Part shown: in pieces, positions 5,999 through 14,406 of the stretch
Layout of the letters: every line of letters begins with the position of its first letter
Position numbering within the stretch: position 1 is the first letter of the stretch
Assembly: GCA_018968995.1 (NCBI GenBank)
Contig: JAGWZD010000009.1
Span: forward strand, 1-18,107
Direction of reading: 5' to 3'
Length of the DNA: 18,107 nt
DNA from: Bdellovibrionales bacterium
GTDB taxonomy: Bacteria; Bdellovibrionota; UBA1018
The notes under the pieces: generated by a model
Database searches by the model: none
What the model saw: only the letters and a program-made list of their open reading frames with translations
What the model was told of the DNA's origin: nothing
Made by a program: the position numbers and the translations under genes

Positions 5999-7428
5999 TG
6001 AAGACCGCAAATCTAAAACTTCTGGTTTTCTTGCTCTGCCTACAAACGGCGCTTTTTGGCTTCAGCTCTGATGGCCTCGCTGAGACCACGTCAACACCGA
6101 GAGACGAAACAGAAGATTTTTTTGAAAGCCGTCGTTTTACCCTTCATTTAAAGAATGCCGAGATTAAAGAAGTTTTGAAGGTCATTGCCGAAAAGGGTGC
6201 GCTTCAGCTTCGGGTAGACCCCAGTGTTTCAGGTAAAACCAATCTGAATCTGCAACAAACCACCCTTGCTGAGGCCCTCGATCGACTCGCTGAGCAAAAT
6301 AGCTTTGAGTATCTCATTGAAGGCGATCGCCTGAGCGTCAAGAAGTCGGGCTCGACCACTCATGGCAAGTCATGGAACTCGAAGCGGTCTCCAGCTGAAG
6401 CGGTCGCGACCGCTGAGTCAGGTGTAGTTGGACCCAGTTTCAGGAGCGGAAACGTACGCGAAATTCCGATTCAGTTTGCGGTAGCCTCGCAAATTTTAGG
6501 ACAAGTAAAACCTCTACTTGAAAAAGAAGACATGGTCATCCTGGATGAGCTTGCAAATAGCATCATCTTTCAAGGCTCAGAGCAGAGCTATGCAAAGATA
6601 TTGGAGTTCATCAAAGTGTTAGACCGTCTTCCTCAGCAAGTTTTGATTGAAGCACAAGTCGTTGAGACCAGCCGAAGCTTTCTTCAAGCCTTTGGAATGA
6701 CCTGGGGAATGGTTGACGACCCTGGGTTGACGACCACTACTGCAAGAGCAGCGGGGATCGTCAATGCTCCGGGCCCCAACTCTCCTAACGGATCGCTTAA
6801 GATCAAAGTGGGCACCCTCGGAGGCACGAATCTAGATTTTCGACTGACTGCTGCCGAAAGTAACGGTGATGCGAGAGTCATTTCGCGACCTAAAGTCGTG
6901 ACTTTAAACAACACTCCCGCCACCGTCGACAGCGGAGTCTCTTTCTACATTAAAACCCTGAGCAGCGTCCAACAGGGTTCGCAGGCTGCAGTAGGCGGAG
7001 TGAGCAGACTTGCCTCTGGTCTTCAGCTATCTGTAACGCCGACGATCATGGGTAAAGATCTCGTGAAGCTCATGATCAATATTAACAACAGCACTCCGGA
7101 TGAGGCGCAAGCTGTCGATGGAATCCCTGGAATCATCAATAACAGCGCGCAGACATCCGTGATCATTTCGGAAGGCCGCACCGCAGTGATTGCTGGTTTG
7201 GTCAAGAATGCTGGAGGTAAAAGCTCTGCAGGAGTTCCGATCCTTCAAAATATTCCAATATTGGGTGCCTTTTTCAGAAACAGTACATTCTCTGATCGCA
7301 ACAATGAGTTGGTCATCTTTATTACGCCCCAGATTGTCACCCCACAGCTCGATCTAAAGCCCGAAAAGAATTTCGCGGATCCAAAATTACTCATGCCGCA
7401 GAATCAAGCCTCAAGCGGAGGCACATAG
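5998..7428 (+). CDS. Compact secretin (GspD/PilQ/MshL family)
   Basis: This is an outer-membrane secretin, the multimeric gated pore for a type II secretion or type IV pilus-like machine. It has 476 residues. A signal peptide covers about 1-28 ('LLVFLLCLQTALFGFSSDGLA'). An N0/STN domain lies at 46-116 ('FTLHLKNAEIKEVLKVIAEKG'). A Ser/Thr/Ala-rich linker follows, then one N1-like domain at 153-212. The secretin domain runs from about 213 to 455, ending 'TSVIISEGRTAVIAGLVKNAGG', 'GVPILQNIPILGAFF', 'NNELVIFITPQIV', the conserved end of the family. Classical GspD has about 650 residues with N0-N3, so this protein lacks two N domains. No pilotin-binding S-domain is obvious. It is translated from ATG in a TAATG overlap with the preceding gene, with GGAGAC as ribosome site. 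Confidence 0.92.
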   Translation: MKTANLKLLVFLLCLQTALFGFSSDGLAETTSTPRDETEDFFESRRFTLHLKNAEIKEVLKVIAEKGALQLRVDPSVSGKTNLNLQQTTLAEALDRLAEQNSFEYLIEGDRLSVKKSGSTTHGKSWNSKRSPAEAVATAESGVVGPSFRSGNVREIPIQFAVASQILGQVKPLLEKEDMVILDELANSIIFQGSEQSYAKILEFIKVLDRLPQQVLIEAQVVETSRSFLQAFGMTWGMVDDPGLTTTTARAAGIVNAPGPNSPNGSLKIKVGTLGGTNLDFRLTAAESNGDARVISRPKVVTLNNTPATVDSGVSFYIKTLSSVQQGSQAAVGGVSRLASGLQLSVTPTIMGKDLVKLMININNSTPDEAQAVDGIPGIINNSAQTSVIISEGRTAVIAGLVKNAGGKSSAGVPILQNIPILGAFFRNSTFSDRNNELVIFITPQIVTPQLDLKPEKNFADPKLLMPQNQASSGGT

Positions 7429-7446
7429 GCTGCATGTTCGCTGGCC

Positions 7447-8508
7447 ATGCGATTGCGCGTGGCACTGCTAGCCCCCCCCTTTGAAAGTGTCCCTCCTCTC
7501 CTTTATGGCGGTACTGAACGGGTGGTGCATGAACTTGCGCGCGGACTCCATTCCCAGCACATAGAAACCACTGTCTTTGCGTCAGCCGATTCCACCGTTC
7601 CCGGAAGATTAATTCCAGTGACGCCCTCAGCGCTACGATTAAGAAACCCAGCCATTCACGATCCAGCGCCGCATCTGCTGGACATGCTTGCGACAGTAGC
7701 CACCCACGCCGACGACTTTGACATCATCCACAACCACAACGATCTCTGGATGCTTCCTTTGCATCGAATGACCAAAACCCCTATGGTCACTACCCTTCAT
7801 GGTCGACTCGATATACCTGATATCATTCTGCCTCTCCGGTCCTTCAAAGAAGCTCGGTACATTTCTATAAGTGACTCCCAGAGAGATCCTGTGAGGACAC
7901 TCTCATGGATATCTACGATTCATCATGGAGTCGATCTTCGACGCTTTCAGTTTCATCCAAAACCAGGAAATTACCTCGCCTTTCTCGGGAGGATATCGCA
8001 CGAGAAACGACCCGATCTAGCGATAGAAATCGCTAAAAAAGCAGATATCCCGCTAAAAATTGCAGCAAAAATAGAAAAAGGACGTGATCAAGATTATTTC
8101 GATGCGCTGATCCGTCCCCATATTGATGGTCGTCAGGTGGAGTTCATCGGAGAAATTTCTGAGTCTGAGAAGTCTGAGTTCTTAGGAAACGCCTTAGGCC
8201 TGGTGTTTCCTATCGATTGGCCGGAACCCTTTGGTCTAGTCATGATCGAGTCTCTCGCTTTTGGGACTCCAGTATTAGCTCGACCGCTCGGCTCAGTGCC
8301 AGAGATTCTGAAAGATGGAGTAACCGGATACATGAGTCTAGATATCCATGAACTCGCTAGACGTGCCCGTGAGCTCGAGCACATCGACCGTAGCAGATGT
8401 CGTCGCTGGGTATCTGAAAGATTTTCAATGGAACGTATGGTTGAGGACCATATTCATGTCTACAAAAAAGCCATCCGCGATCGACGGCATCTCATACATT
8501 CCCTCTGA
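7447..8508 (+). CDS. GT4-family glycosyltransferase
   Basis: A predicted cytoplasmic retaining glycosyltransferase with a GT-B fold, 353 residues. The N-terminal Rossmann half has the acceptor-side glycine motif 'LLYGGTERVVHEL' (18-30) and 'FDIIHNHNDLWMLP'. The C-terminal half has 'IHHGVDLRRF' (158-167), 'LAFLGRISHEKRPDLAIEIA' (177-196), and the nucleotide-sugar E-x7-E motif 'EPFGLVMIE' with Glu260 and Glu268. The donor and acceptor sugars cannot be read from sequence. It starts 18 nt after the secretin stop and shares its strand, so it may belong to the same transcript. Its end overlaps the next gene by 53 nt, which ties it to the amylo-alpha-1,6-glucosidase-like enzyme. No signal peptide or membrane segment was seen. 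Confidence 0.88.
   Translation: MRLRVALLAPPFESVPPLLYGGTERVVHELARGLHSQHIETTVFASADSTVPGRLIPVTPSALRLRNPAIHDPAPHLLDMLATVATHADDFDIIHNHNDLWMLPLHRMTKTPMVTTLHGRLDIPDIILPLRSFKEARYISISDSQRDPVRTLSWISTIHHGVDLRRFQFHPKPGNYLAFLGRISHEKRPDLAIEIAKKADIPLKIAAKIEKGRDQDYFDALIRPHIDGRQVEFIGEISESEKSEFLGNALGLVFPIDWPEPFGLVMIESLAFGTPVLARPLGSVPEILKDGVTGYMSLDIHELARRARELEHIDRSRCRRWVSERFSMERMVEDHIHVYKKAIRDRRHLIHSL
8443..8447 (+). promoter_or_regulatory. Shine-Dalgarno of the debranching-enzyme gene, inside the GT4 gene
   Basis: GAGGA lies 8 nt before ATG 8456, within the last 60 nt of the glycosyltransferase gene. It fixes the start at 8456; the longer open frame back to 8348 has no such site and adds an unconserved stretch. 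Confidence 0.55.
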
Positions 8509-10681
8509 CTCTCTTGCTCTCTCGATTCGTAAACTCACATTCAAAGAAAATCGAGCTTTTGGAATTACTGACGTTCGAGGCGAAATTTCTAGGGAGCGCA
8601 ACTCCGAACTCGGTATCTATTACAATGACACTCGCTATCTCAACGCCTGGGAAACCCTTATCAATGGCGTAGCGCCAGTACCTTTATCCCAGGAGCTGAG
8701 ACACCAGGGCGCCACATGGATCTTATCCATGACTAACCGAGACCTTCCTACTCTTAGCGGGCAGGGGAGAATTCCCAGAGACACGCTTCTCATCAGAAGA
8801 ATACTCTGCCTACACGAAGATACTCTCTTTGAGATTTATACGATTCGAAACTTTTCTGGATCTCGACAAACTCTCCAGGTCGATCACTGGGCGGGTGTAC
8901 GATTTGAAGATATATTCGAGATTCGTGGAATGAAGCGCGAATCCAGGGGAAAACTAAGACCCGCTGAAGAGCCAGTCTCGGGACATATTCACTTTAGCTA
9001 TGTCGGACTGGATGGAAAAAGCCGATCGACTCATATTCAACGCCTTTATCAGGCCGACAAAATTCGGTTATCCCCGTATTTGTCAGGATATTTCGTTAGG
9101 CTTGATCTCGACCCTAAGGAGATTATCACTCTTCGGACAGTGGTGAGCTTTGATTCAGCCTCTTCCCTGAAATTCCATGGCGAGAGCTTTTCTGATCTCG
9201 ATGCAGGCTCGATGATGCTGATCGCCGAAGAAAATCGAGCCAAGCCCAAATTTTTTAATTTTAACTTTGAAACCGACAACGCCATCCTCGGCCGGGCAAT
9301 GGAATGCGCGGCGACGGATATCAGCATGCTGCTAACCCAGGAAACCGAGTCTCTGTTATACCCTTACGCTGGAATTCCTTGGTTTTCTGCACCATTTGGT
9401 AGAGACGGTATCATTACCGCTTACCAGCTACTTCCCTGGGCTCCCGAAATCGCACGCGGTGTGCTGGATTTTGTGTTTCAAACTCTAGGGTCAAAAGTTG
9501 AACCCTTTACGGACGAAGAACCCGGAAAAGTATTCCATGAGTTACGACGAGGCGAGATGGCGAGCCTCCGAGAAATTCCATTTGTGCCCTACTTTGGGTC
9601 TGTTGATGCTACTCCACTCGCCTTAATCCTTCTTCACGAGTATCTGTGCTGGACCGAAGACCGAGAATCTCTAGATCGCTGGTGGCCGGCTATTCTTCGT
9701 GCTCTAGAATGGATCGATAATACCGCCTGCCCTCCGGGAAGTTTATTTCTAGAATATTCGCGAAAATCAGAGAAAGGCCTGAGCAATCAAGGATGGAAGG
9801 ACTCCCATGATTCTATCATGCACTCTGACGGATCCTTGGCTGACGCTCCCATTCGACTTTGCGAAGTGCAGGCCTACGCCTACCGCGCTCGGGTTGGTCT
9901 TGCTGAGGTCGCGGATTGGATGGGGAAGACCGAATTCGGTCGAGACCTTCGTTTGAAGGCACTACGATTGAAAGCCTTATTCCAAGAGCAATTCTGGGAC
10001 AGCACCGGTCAATTTATCGTCCTCGCACTAGACGGAAAAAATCAGCCTTGCAGAGTGGTTAGCTCGAACATGGGACACTGTTTATGGGGTGGAATAGTGA
10101 CTGAGACTCAGGCTCGATCAATTGCAACCAAGCTGCTTTCGCCGGCACTCTTTAGCGGTCACGGTATTCGTACACTTTCCGACGAGGAGAAAGCTTACAA
10201 TCCGCTGAGCTACCACAATGGATCGGTGTGGCCCCATGATAACTCGATTATCGTCGAAGGATTGCGCCGTTACGACTGCACCAAAGAACTCAGTATGCTT
10301 GTCGATGCCCTGACCGGAGTCGTTCAAAACAGCGAGGATTTTCGGCTTCCTGAGCTCTTCTGCGGATTTAGAAAACGCGCCTTTGAGCCCCCTGTTCCCT
10401 ACGAGGTGGCCTGTAAGCCCCAGGCATGGAGCGCCGGATCCCTATTTCTGATTTTGCGGTCAGCTCTTGGAATTAGTAAAGCACTCCATCATAACGCTGT
10501 AACCATCAGAAATCCCATCCTACCATCGGGTACACAGTTTTTTCGCTTTCGAAACTTGAAAGTGACAGGCGCTGCTCTAGACATCTCATTCGAAAGAGCA
10601 CCAGGAGCCATTCGAGTTTCAAATCTGAAACCAGACCCAAAAATTCCCGTCATGGTGGTCCGAGGTTCAGAAGTGAAATGA
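8456..10681 (+). CDS. Amylo-alpha-1,6-glucosidase / glycogen-debranching-like glycoside hydrolase
   Basis: A 741-residue predicted cytoplasmic enzyme of the glycogen-debranching type, probably hydrolysing alpha-glucosidic linkages in an oligosaccharide or glucan. Residues about 30-240 form the beta-rich GDE_N_bis domain ('FGITDVRGEI', 'YYNDTRYLNAWE'). Residues about 270-690 form the (alpha/alpha)6 barrel. Conserved blocks include 'FSAPFGRDGIITAYQLLPW' (310-328), 'YFGSVDATPLALIL', 'NQGWKDSHDSI' (445-453), 'APIRLCEVQAYAY' (464-475), 'YHNGSVWPHDNSII' and 'LPELFCGF...ACKPQAWSAGSLF'. Acidic residues D317, D384, D449, D452 and E470 are the candidate catalytic ones; which act is not certain. It overlaps the GT4 gene by 53 nt, so the two products probably act on one glycan. 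Its last 32 nt overlap the convergent HTTM gene. True glycogen debranching, or trimming of a smaller glucoside, are both possible. Confidence 0.88.
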   Translation: MSTKKPSAIDGISYIPSDSLALSIRKLTFKENRAFGITDVRGEISRERNSELGIYYNDTRYLNAWETLINGVAPVPLSQELRHQGATWILSMTNRDLPTLSGQGRIPRDTLLIRRILCLHEDTLFEIYTIRNFSGSRQTLQVDHWAGVRFEDIFEIRGMKRESRGKLRPAEEPVSGHIHFSYVGLDGKSRSTHIQRLYQADKIRLSPYLSGYFVRLDLDPKEIITLRTVVSFDSASSLKFHGESFSDLDAGSMMLIAEENRAKPKFFNFNFETDNAILGRAMECAATDISMLLTQETESLLYPYAGIPWFSAPFGRDGIITAYQLLPWAPEIARGVLDFVFQTLGSKVEPFTDEEPGKVFHELRRGEMASLREIPFVPYFGSVDATPLALILLHEYLCWTEDRESLDRWWPAILRALEWIDNTACPPGSLFLEYSRKSEKGLSNQGWKDSHDSIMHSDGSLADAPIRLCEVQAYAYRARVGLAEVADWMGKTEFGRDLRLKALRLKALFQEQFWDSTGQFIVLALDGKNQPCRVVSSNMGHCLWGGIVTETQARSIATKLLSPALFSGHGIRTLSDEEKAYNPLSYHNGSVWPHDNSIIVEGLRRYDCTKELSMLVDALTGVVQNSEDFRLPELFCGFRKRAFEPPVPYEVACKPQAWSAGSLFLILRSALGISKALHHNAVTIRNPILPSGTQFFRFRNLKVTGAALDISFERAPGAIRVSNLKPDPKIPVMVVRGSEVK

Positions 10682-11456
10682 GGTGAATTAAACCAAAATA
10701 CCCGGCTAGCCACGCCCATACAAATCGATTCAGTCCGAGAGTAAAGGCATTGGCGAGATGAAAAAGAAATGCAGCCGATATCCAAAAAAATAGAAACGTA
10801 AAGTTTCGCCCTAGAATGAGAATCGCGGGACTAAAAAGTTCAAACAGCATCACAGCCCAAGCGGCGTAAAAAGAAAAGCTCTGACGACTAAGAAGAATTC
10901 GTACCCACGGACTGGTCTGCCCAAGGGATGATCCTAGAAACACACGCAGGGCGTGTCCACTCCTCCACTCCGCCTGCTTAATTTTTACAAGTCCGGCCAC
11001 AAAGTAGGAAGCTACCACTTGCATCCCGATGTACCCCAGCGCGTAGGAAGTGATTTTACCCCCACCAAAGCAAGCTGCTACTGAGAGCGCAAGCAGCACG
11101 AGCACCGTCATATAATCGCTGCCACCATTGAAGGCACCACGCCAGCGAAGGCATCCTAAAAAAACCAAAATAAAAATCGGTGGCGCCAAGCGCAGATCTG
11201 GAAATAGCATGCAACTCACACAAAGGGTGGTCTGCACAACGATCAAAGAAAAATATCCGCGGTACTGCAGCAGTCGATCCAAAACCCAGAAAAAAGCCGC
11301 ACCGAAAGGGCGAAATTCCTGACGGATCCGGGACCAAGCCCATGGTCCAGCCTCCTGCCAGTTTGAGCGAATAGCAATCATCTCCAAAGATTGTATGAAA
11401 ACCGAAAAGGCCACGAATCGGAGAGTTGCCTGAAGAGCCCAAGTCTCGGAAATCAT
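10650..11456 (-). CDS. HTTM-domain multi-pass membrane protein
   Basis: A 268-residue integral inner-membrane protein with about six or seven hydrophobic segments. Its pattern fits the HTTM (horizontally transferred transmembrane) family, named for its similarity to vitamin K-dependent gamma-carboxylase. Features seen are 'FNGGSDYM' (109-116), 'GMQVVASYFVAGLVKIKQAEW' and onward to 'GHAL' (144-170), 'MLFELFSPAILILG' with Glu206, and 'FLFHLANAFTLGL' with His233. The function of stand-alone bacterial HTTM proteins is unknown. The ATG overlaps the stop of the upstream gene by 4 nt (ATGA), so the two products are probably made together. The 3' end runs 32 nt into the convergent debranching-enzyme gene. 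The family call is from pattern recognition and moderately sure. Confidence 0.65.
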   Translation of the reverse strand: MISETWALQATLRFVAFSVFIQSLEMIAIRSNWQEAGPWAWSRIRQEFRPFGAAFFWVLDRLLQYRGYFSLIVVQTTLCVSCMLFPDLRLAPPIFILVFLGCLRWRGAFNGGSDYMTVLVLLALSVAACFGGGKITSYALGYIGMQVVASYFVAGLVKIKQAEWRSGHALRVFLGSSLGQTSPWVRILLSRQSFSFYAAWAVMLFELFSPAILILGRNFTFLFFWISAAFLFHLANAFTLGLNRFVWAWLAGYFGLIHLISLLNLGPP

Positions 11457-11980
11457 GACGACACCCGAGCACTCAGAAGGGGTGAAATCATCAGGTCTTC
11501 TTCAACACCATCCTCATCTAATAGAGACACCTTGAATTGAAACCCATTCGAAAAACTCAAAGAGCCGTTGGCAGATGCCACGCCACTTCTGATCGAGTCA
11601 CGGGCGATTGAATGAACAAGGGCAAAAGCCGGAGAGTGTTCAATAAGTGAACCGCCCTCCTCGCTTTCTTCAATCTCAGATACCAAGTGTTCGACTGCCG
11701 ACTGCTGAGCGAAATACAAGTTTCCGTGAGGATTAAAGAAAAGATTCGACCAGGACAAAGGTGGCGCCTTTAAGGCTGGAGTCCAATTTTGATAGCCCCG
11801 TTCGCCGTCCACCTCTCGAACATAGAGTCTAGCGACGACCCCGATGCTTTCGAAAAATCGCCAGGAGGGAAAAAGAACCCGAACGAGAAAAAGCCTACGT
11901 CCCCCAACGACGGTGCGGGGAAGAGCAACCACCAAGGAAAGCCCTAAACAGGCCAGTAGCAATAGGACTATGGAAACCAC
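11453..11980 (-). CDS. Hypothetical membrane-anchored protein paired with the HTTM protein
   Basis: I do not recognise this 175-residue protein. One strong hydrophobic segment covers about 2-20 ('VSIVLLLLACLGLSLVVAL'), likely a membrane anchor or uncleaved signal. It is followed by a mixed soluble part containing 'RLYVREVDGERGYQNW', 'PLSWSNLFFNPHGNLYF' and an acidic stretch 'SEIEESEEGG'. A TGA lies directly before the GTG start in the same frame, which fixes the start near 11980, although no clear ribosome site precedes it. It ends in an ATGA overlap with the HTTM gene, and 50 nt separate it from the end of the elongation factor G gene. A structural or functional partnership with the HTTM protein is inferred from the overlap alone. 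Confidence 0.65.
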   Translation of the reverse strand: MVSIVLLLLACLGLSLVVALPRTVVGGRRLFLVRVLFPSWRFFESIGVVARLYVREVDGERGYQNWTPALKAPPLSWSNLFFNPHGNLYFAQQSAVEHLVSEIEESEEGGSLIEHSPAFALVHSIARDSIRSGVASANGSLSFSNGFQFKVSLLDEDGVEEDLMISPLLSARVSS

Positions 11981-12030
11981 TCACTCAGGAGAATGAGCGA
12001 TGCTCGGCCCGATTGCAACCTGAGCGCAGA

Positions 12031-14136
12031 CTAGCGCTGTTCTTTAGCCTTCTTTTCCTGATGCTTCTTGATCATTTCTTCCTGAACGTTCCGAGGAACC
12101 GCTGAGTACTTCAGGAATTCCATCGAGAACTCGCCCTTACCCTGAGTGGCAGAGCGAAGATCGGTGGAGTATCCGAACATTTCAGTGAGTGGCACTTCAG
12201 CTTCGATCACGCAGTACCCTTCATTGGTACCGCTGTTGACGATGATACCACGGCGCTGGTTGATCTGGCCCATCACAGAACCTTGGAACTCTTCAGGAGC
12301 CGAACTCTCGAGCTTCATGATTGGCTCAAGGATAACTGCTCCTGCCTTCTCATAGGCTTCGCGGAAGCCCATAATCGCAGCAGTTCGGAACGACAGTTCG
12401 TCAGAGTCGACATCATGGTAAGCGCCGTCATTGATCGTCACTCGAACGCCCACGATCGGGAACCCAATCAAACGGCCTTCTTTGACAGCTTCTTGGAAGC
12501 CTTTGTCGCAAGCTGGAATGAAGTTACGAGGAATCACGCCGCCGACGATATCGTCGACAAACTCGTAGTTCACAGCAGCATCTGCAGGCAACGGCTCAAT
12601 CATTCCGGCTACGCGCCCGAACTGACCCTTACCACCGGACTGCTTCTTATGAGTGTAGTTGAACTTCGCAGGCTGAGTAATCGTTTCGCGGAAGGCCACC
12701 TGAGGCTTACCGACGACCACTTCACAGTTGTACTCGCGCTTAATGCGCTCGCAGTAAATTTCCAGGTGCAACTCGCCCATCCCACTGATGATCGTCTGAG
12801 CGGACTCTTCGTCTCGGTGCACACGGAAAGTGGGGTCTTCCTTAGTGAACTTATTGAGCGCTTTCGAGAAGTTTGCCTGTCCGGTCTTATCCTTTGGTGC
12901 GATCGCAAGCGAGATCACAGCATTCGGAACAAACATCGAGGTCATCGTGTACTTCACGGCTCCGTCAGTGAAAGTATCGCCCGACGCACAATCCACACCG
13001 AACATCGCAACGATGTCTCCGGCCTTGGCCTCTTCGATGTCGTTCATCTCATCCGCGTGCATCTGCACAAGACGAGGAACCTTAACCTTCTTATCGTTCA
13101 CGGCGTTGAAGATGACGTCACCTTTCTTCACGGTTCCTGAGTAGATGCGCATGTAGGTCAACTGACCATAGCGCCCTTCATCAAGCTTAAATGCAAGAGC
13201 AACAAGCGGAGCTTTCGGATCTGACTTCAGAACCACCTTCTGTTCGTTGTTGTTCTGGTCAAGAGCGATGTTTTCACGCTCGGTCGGATTGGGCAGGTAA
13301 TAGGTGACAGCATCAAGCAAGAGCTGCACGCCTTTATTCTTATACGCCGAACCCATCATCACAGGAGTGAAGTTGAGCGAGAGTGTCGCAGTGCGAATCG
13401 CACGGCGCAGCTGATCGACCGAAGGATCTTGGCCTTCAAGGTACATCATGCCCACTTCTTCATCGAAATCACCCACTGCCGCGATCAGCTCTTCACGAGC
13501 CTTTTTGCAGTTGTCGAGTATATCCGCCGGGATGGCTTCTTCACGGATGTTTTCACCATTATCACCATCAAAGTAGAATGCCCTCATCTGCACTAGGTCC
13601 ACAACACCCTTGAATTGGTCTTCGGCGCCAATCGGATAAGTGATCATGTGCGCATTGTGAGAGAGCTTGTCTCGAAGCATCTGCACGCCACGGAACGGAT
13701 TCGCTCCAGCGCGGTCCATCTTATTGATGAAGCAGATTCTTGGAACCTTGTAGCGCTTCATCTGGCGATCGACGGTGATCGACTGAGACTGAACACCGGC
13801 AACCGAGCACAGCACAAGCACTGCTCCGTCGAGAACGCGAAGAGAGCGCTCCACTTCGATCGTGAAGTCGACGTGTCCGGGAGTGTCGATCAGGTTGATG
13901 TTGTAATCCTTCCACATGCAAAACGTTGCAGCGGACTGAATGGTGATGCCCTTTTCGCGCTCCAGATCCATGAAATCCATGGTGGCGCCGACTTGGTCTT
14001 TACCTTTCACTTCGTGAATGGCGTGAATTCGCTTGGTGTAGAACAAAATGCGTTCAGACAGGGTCGTCTTCCCCGAGTCAATGTGGGCGGAGATGCCGAT
14101 GTTTCTTACTTTTTCGAGGGAAATGGACGCAGCCAT
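12031..14136 (-). CDS. fusA: Elongation factor G of the spd/mitochondrial EFG1 type
   Basis: This is a ribosomal translocase GTPase of 701 residues, normal length. GTP-binding motifs: G1 'AHIDSGKT' (17-24), G2 'GITI' (63-66), G3 'DTPGH' (84-88), G4 'NKMD' (138-141). Domains II-V follow, with '[28 protein letters not shown]' recognisable in pieces and a complete C-terminus. The Ser in the P-loop and '[23 protein letters not shown]', 'FDGDNGENI', '[34 protein letters not shown]' match mitochondrial EF-G1 and the spd group better than canonical bacterial EF-G, whose P-loop reads AHIDAGKT. It is not next to rpsG, rpsL or tuf, as classical fusA is. AAGGAG (14145-14150) stands 8 nt before the ATG. 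A specialised second EF-G elsewhere in the genome is expected from the group, but is not visible here. Confidence 0.95.
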   Translation of the reverse strand: MAASISLEKVRNIGISAHIDSGKTTLSERILFYTKRIHAIHEVKGKDQVGATMDFMDLEREKGITIQSAATFCMWKDYNINLIDTPGHVDFTIEVERSLRVLDGAVLVLCSVAGVQSQSITVDRQMKRYKVPRICFINKMDRAGANPFRGVQMLRDKLSHNAHMITYPIGAEDQFKGVVDLVQMRAFYFDGDNGENIREEAIPADILDNCKKAREELIAAVGDFDEEVGMMYLEGQDPSVDQLRRAIRTATLSLNFTPVMMGSAYKNKGVQLLLDAVTYYLPNPTERENIALDQNNNEQKVVLKSDPKAPLVALAFKLDEGRYGQLTYMRIYSGTVKKGDVIFNAVNDKKVKVPRLVQMHADEMNDIEEAKAGDIVAMFGVDCASGDTFTDGAVKYTMTSMFVPNAVISLAIAPKDKTGQANFSKALNKFTKEDPTFRVHRDEESAQTIISGMGELHLEIYCERIKREYNCEVVVGKPQVAFRETITQPAKFNYTHKKQSGGKGQFGRVAGMIEPLPADAAVNYEFVDDIVGGVIPRNFIPACDKGFQEAVKEGRLIGFPIVGVRVTINDGAYHDVDSDELSFRTAAIMGFREAYEKAGAVILEPIMKLESSAPEEFQGSVMGQINQRRGIIVNSGTNEGYCVIEAEVPLTEMFGYSTDLRSATQGKGEFSMEFLKYSAVPRNVQEEMIKKHQEKKAKEQR

Positions 14137-14144
14137 TAGTGAGA

Positions 14145-14150
14145 CTCCTT
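14145..14150 (-). promoter_or_regulatory. Strong Shine-Dalgarno of the EF-G gene
   Basis: AAGGAG on the minus strand, 8 nt before ATG 14136; it fits high translation of an elongation factor. Confidence 0.7.
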
Positions 14151-14190
14151 GAGCATTTTCAGCACGTTATTTGTATTTCGATGCCGAGCT

Positions 14191-14218
14191 ATTAAACTCA
14201 CGGAGGCCCTGGAAGCAA
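14191..14218 (-). promoter_or_regulatory. Candidate sigma-70 promoter of the EF-G gene
   Basis: On the minus strand TTGCTT (14213-14218) is followed after 16 nt by TTTAAT (14191-14196), a 5/6 match to TATAAT. Transcription would start near 14184, leaving a leader of about 48 nt. The -35 matches only 3/6, so the call rests mainly on the -10 and position. Confidence 0.4.
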
Positions 14219-14227
14219 GGGGAAACT

Positions 14228-14243
14228 AGACCTTTTTTGGTCT
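14228..14243. repeat. Short palindrome AGACC-T6-GGTCT upstream of the EF-G promoter
   Basis: Two 5-bp arms flank six T residues, about 10 bp upstream of the candidate EF-G -35 box. It may be an operator or an upstream AT-rich element; the arms are short enough to be chance. Confidence 0.3.
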
Positions 14244-14406
14244 GGTATTGCTTCAAAAGTTTTGTCTCTCACAAAAAACGCACGATGCGGACCTCTCGAA
14301 CCTGAATTGCGCCGACAGGTCCAGTAAAAGATATTAAATTCAGACACTTAAACCGTTTGGAGGATTTTCTGCGCTTTTTGACGCGCCATGCTAACACGAC
14401 CCCACC

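Noticed and set aside
12023..12038. Inverted repeat AGCGC/GCGCT spanning the EF-G stop codon
   Set aside because: Five-bp stem, no T-run on the minus strand, and partly coding; it does not qualify as a terminator.
12283..13140. Long open frame (285 codons) antisense to the EF-G gene
   Set aside because: It lies entirely opposite a highly conserved gene, its translation has no recognisable motif, and the conserved frame explains it.
14325..14350. Possible promoter (TTGCGC ... GATATT) for the 14407 gene
   Set aside because: TTGCGC and GATATT near 14306-14334 fit the consensus only weakly (3/6 and 4/6); not strong enough to list, although some promoter for this run of genes must lie in 14137-14406.
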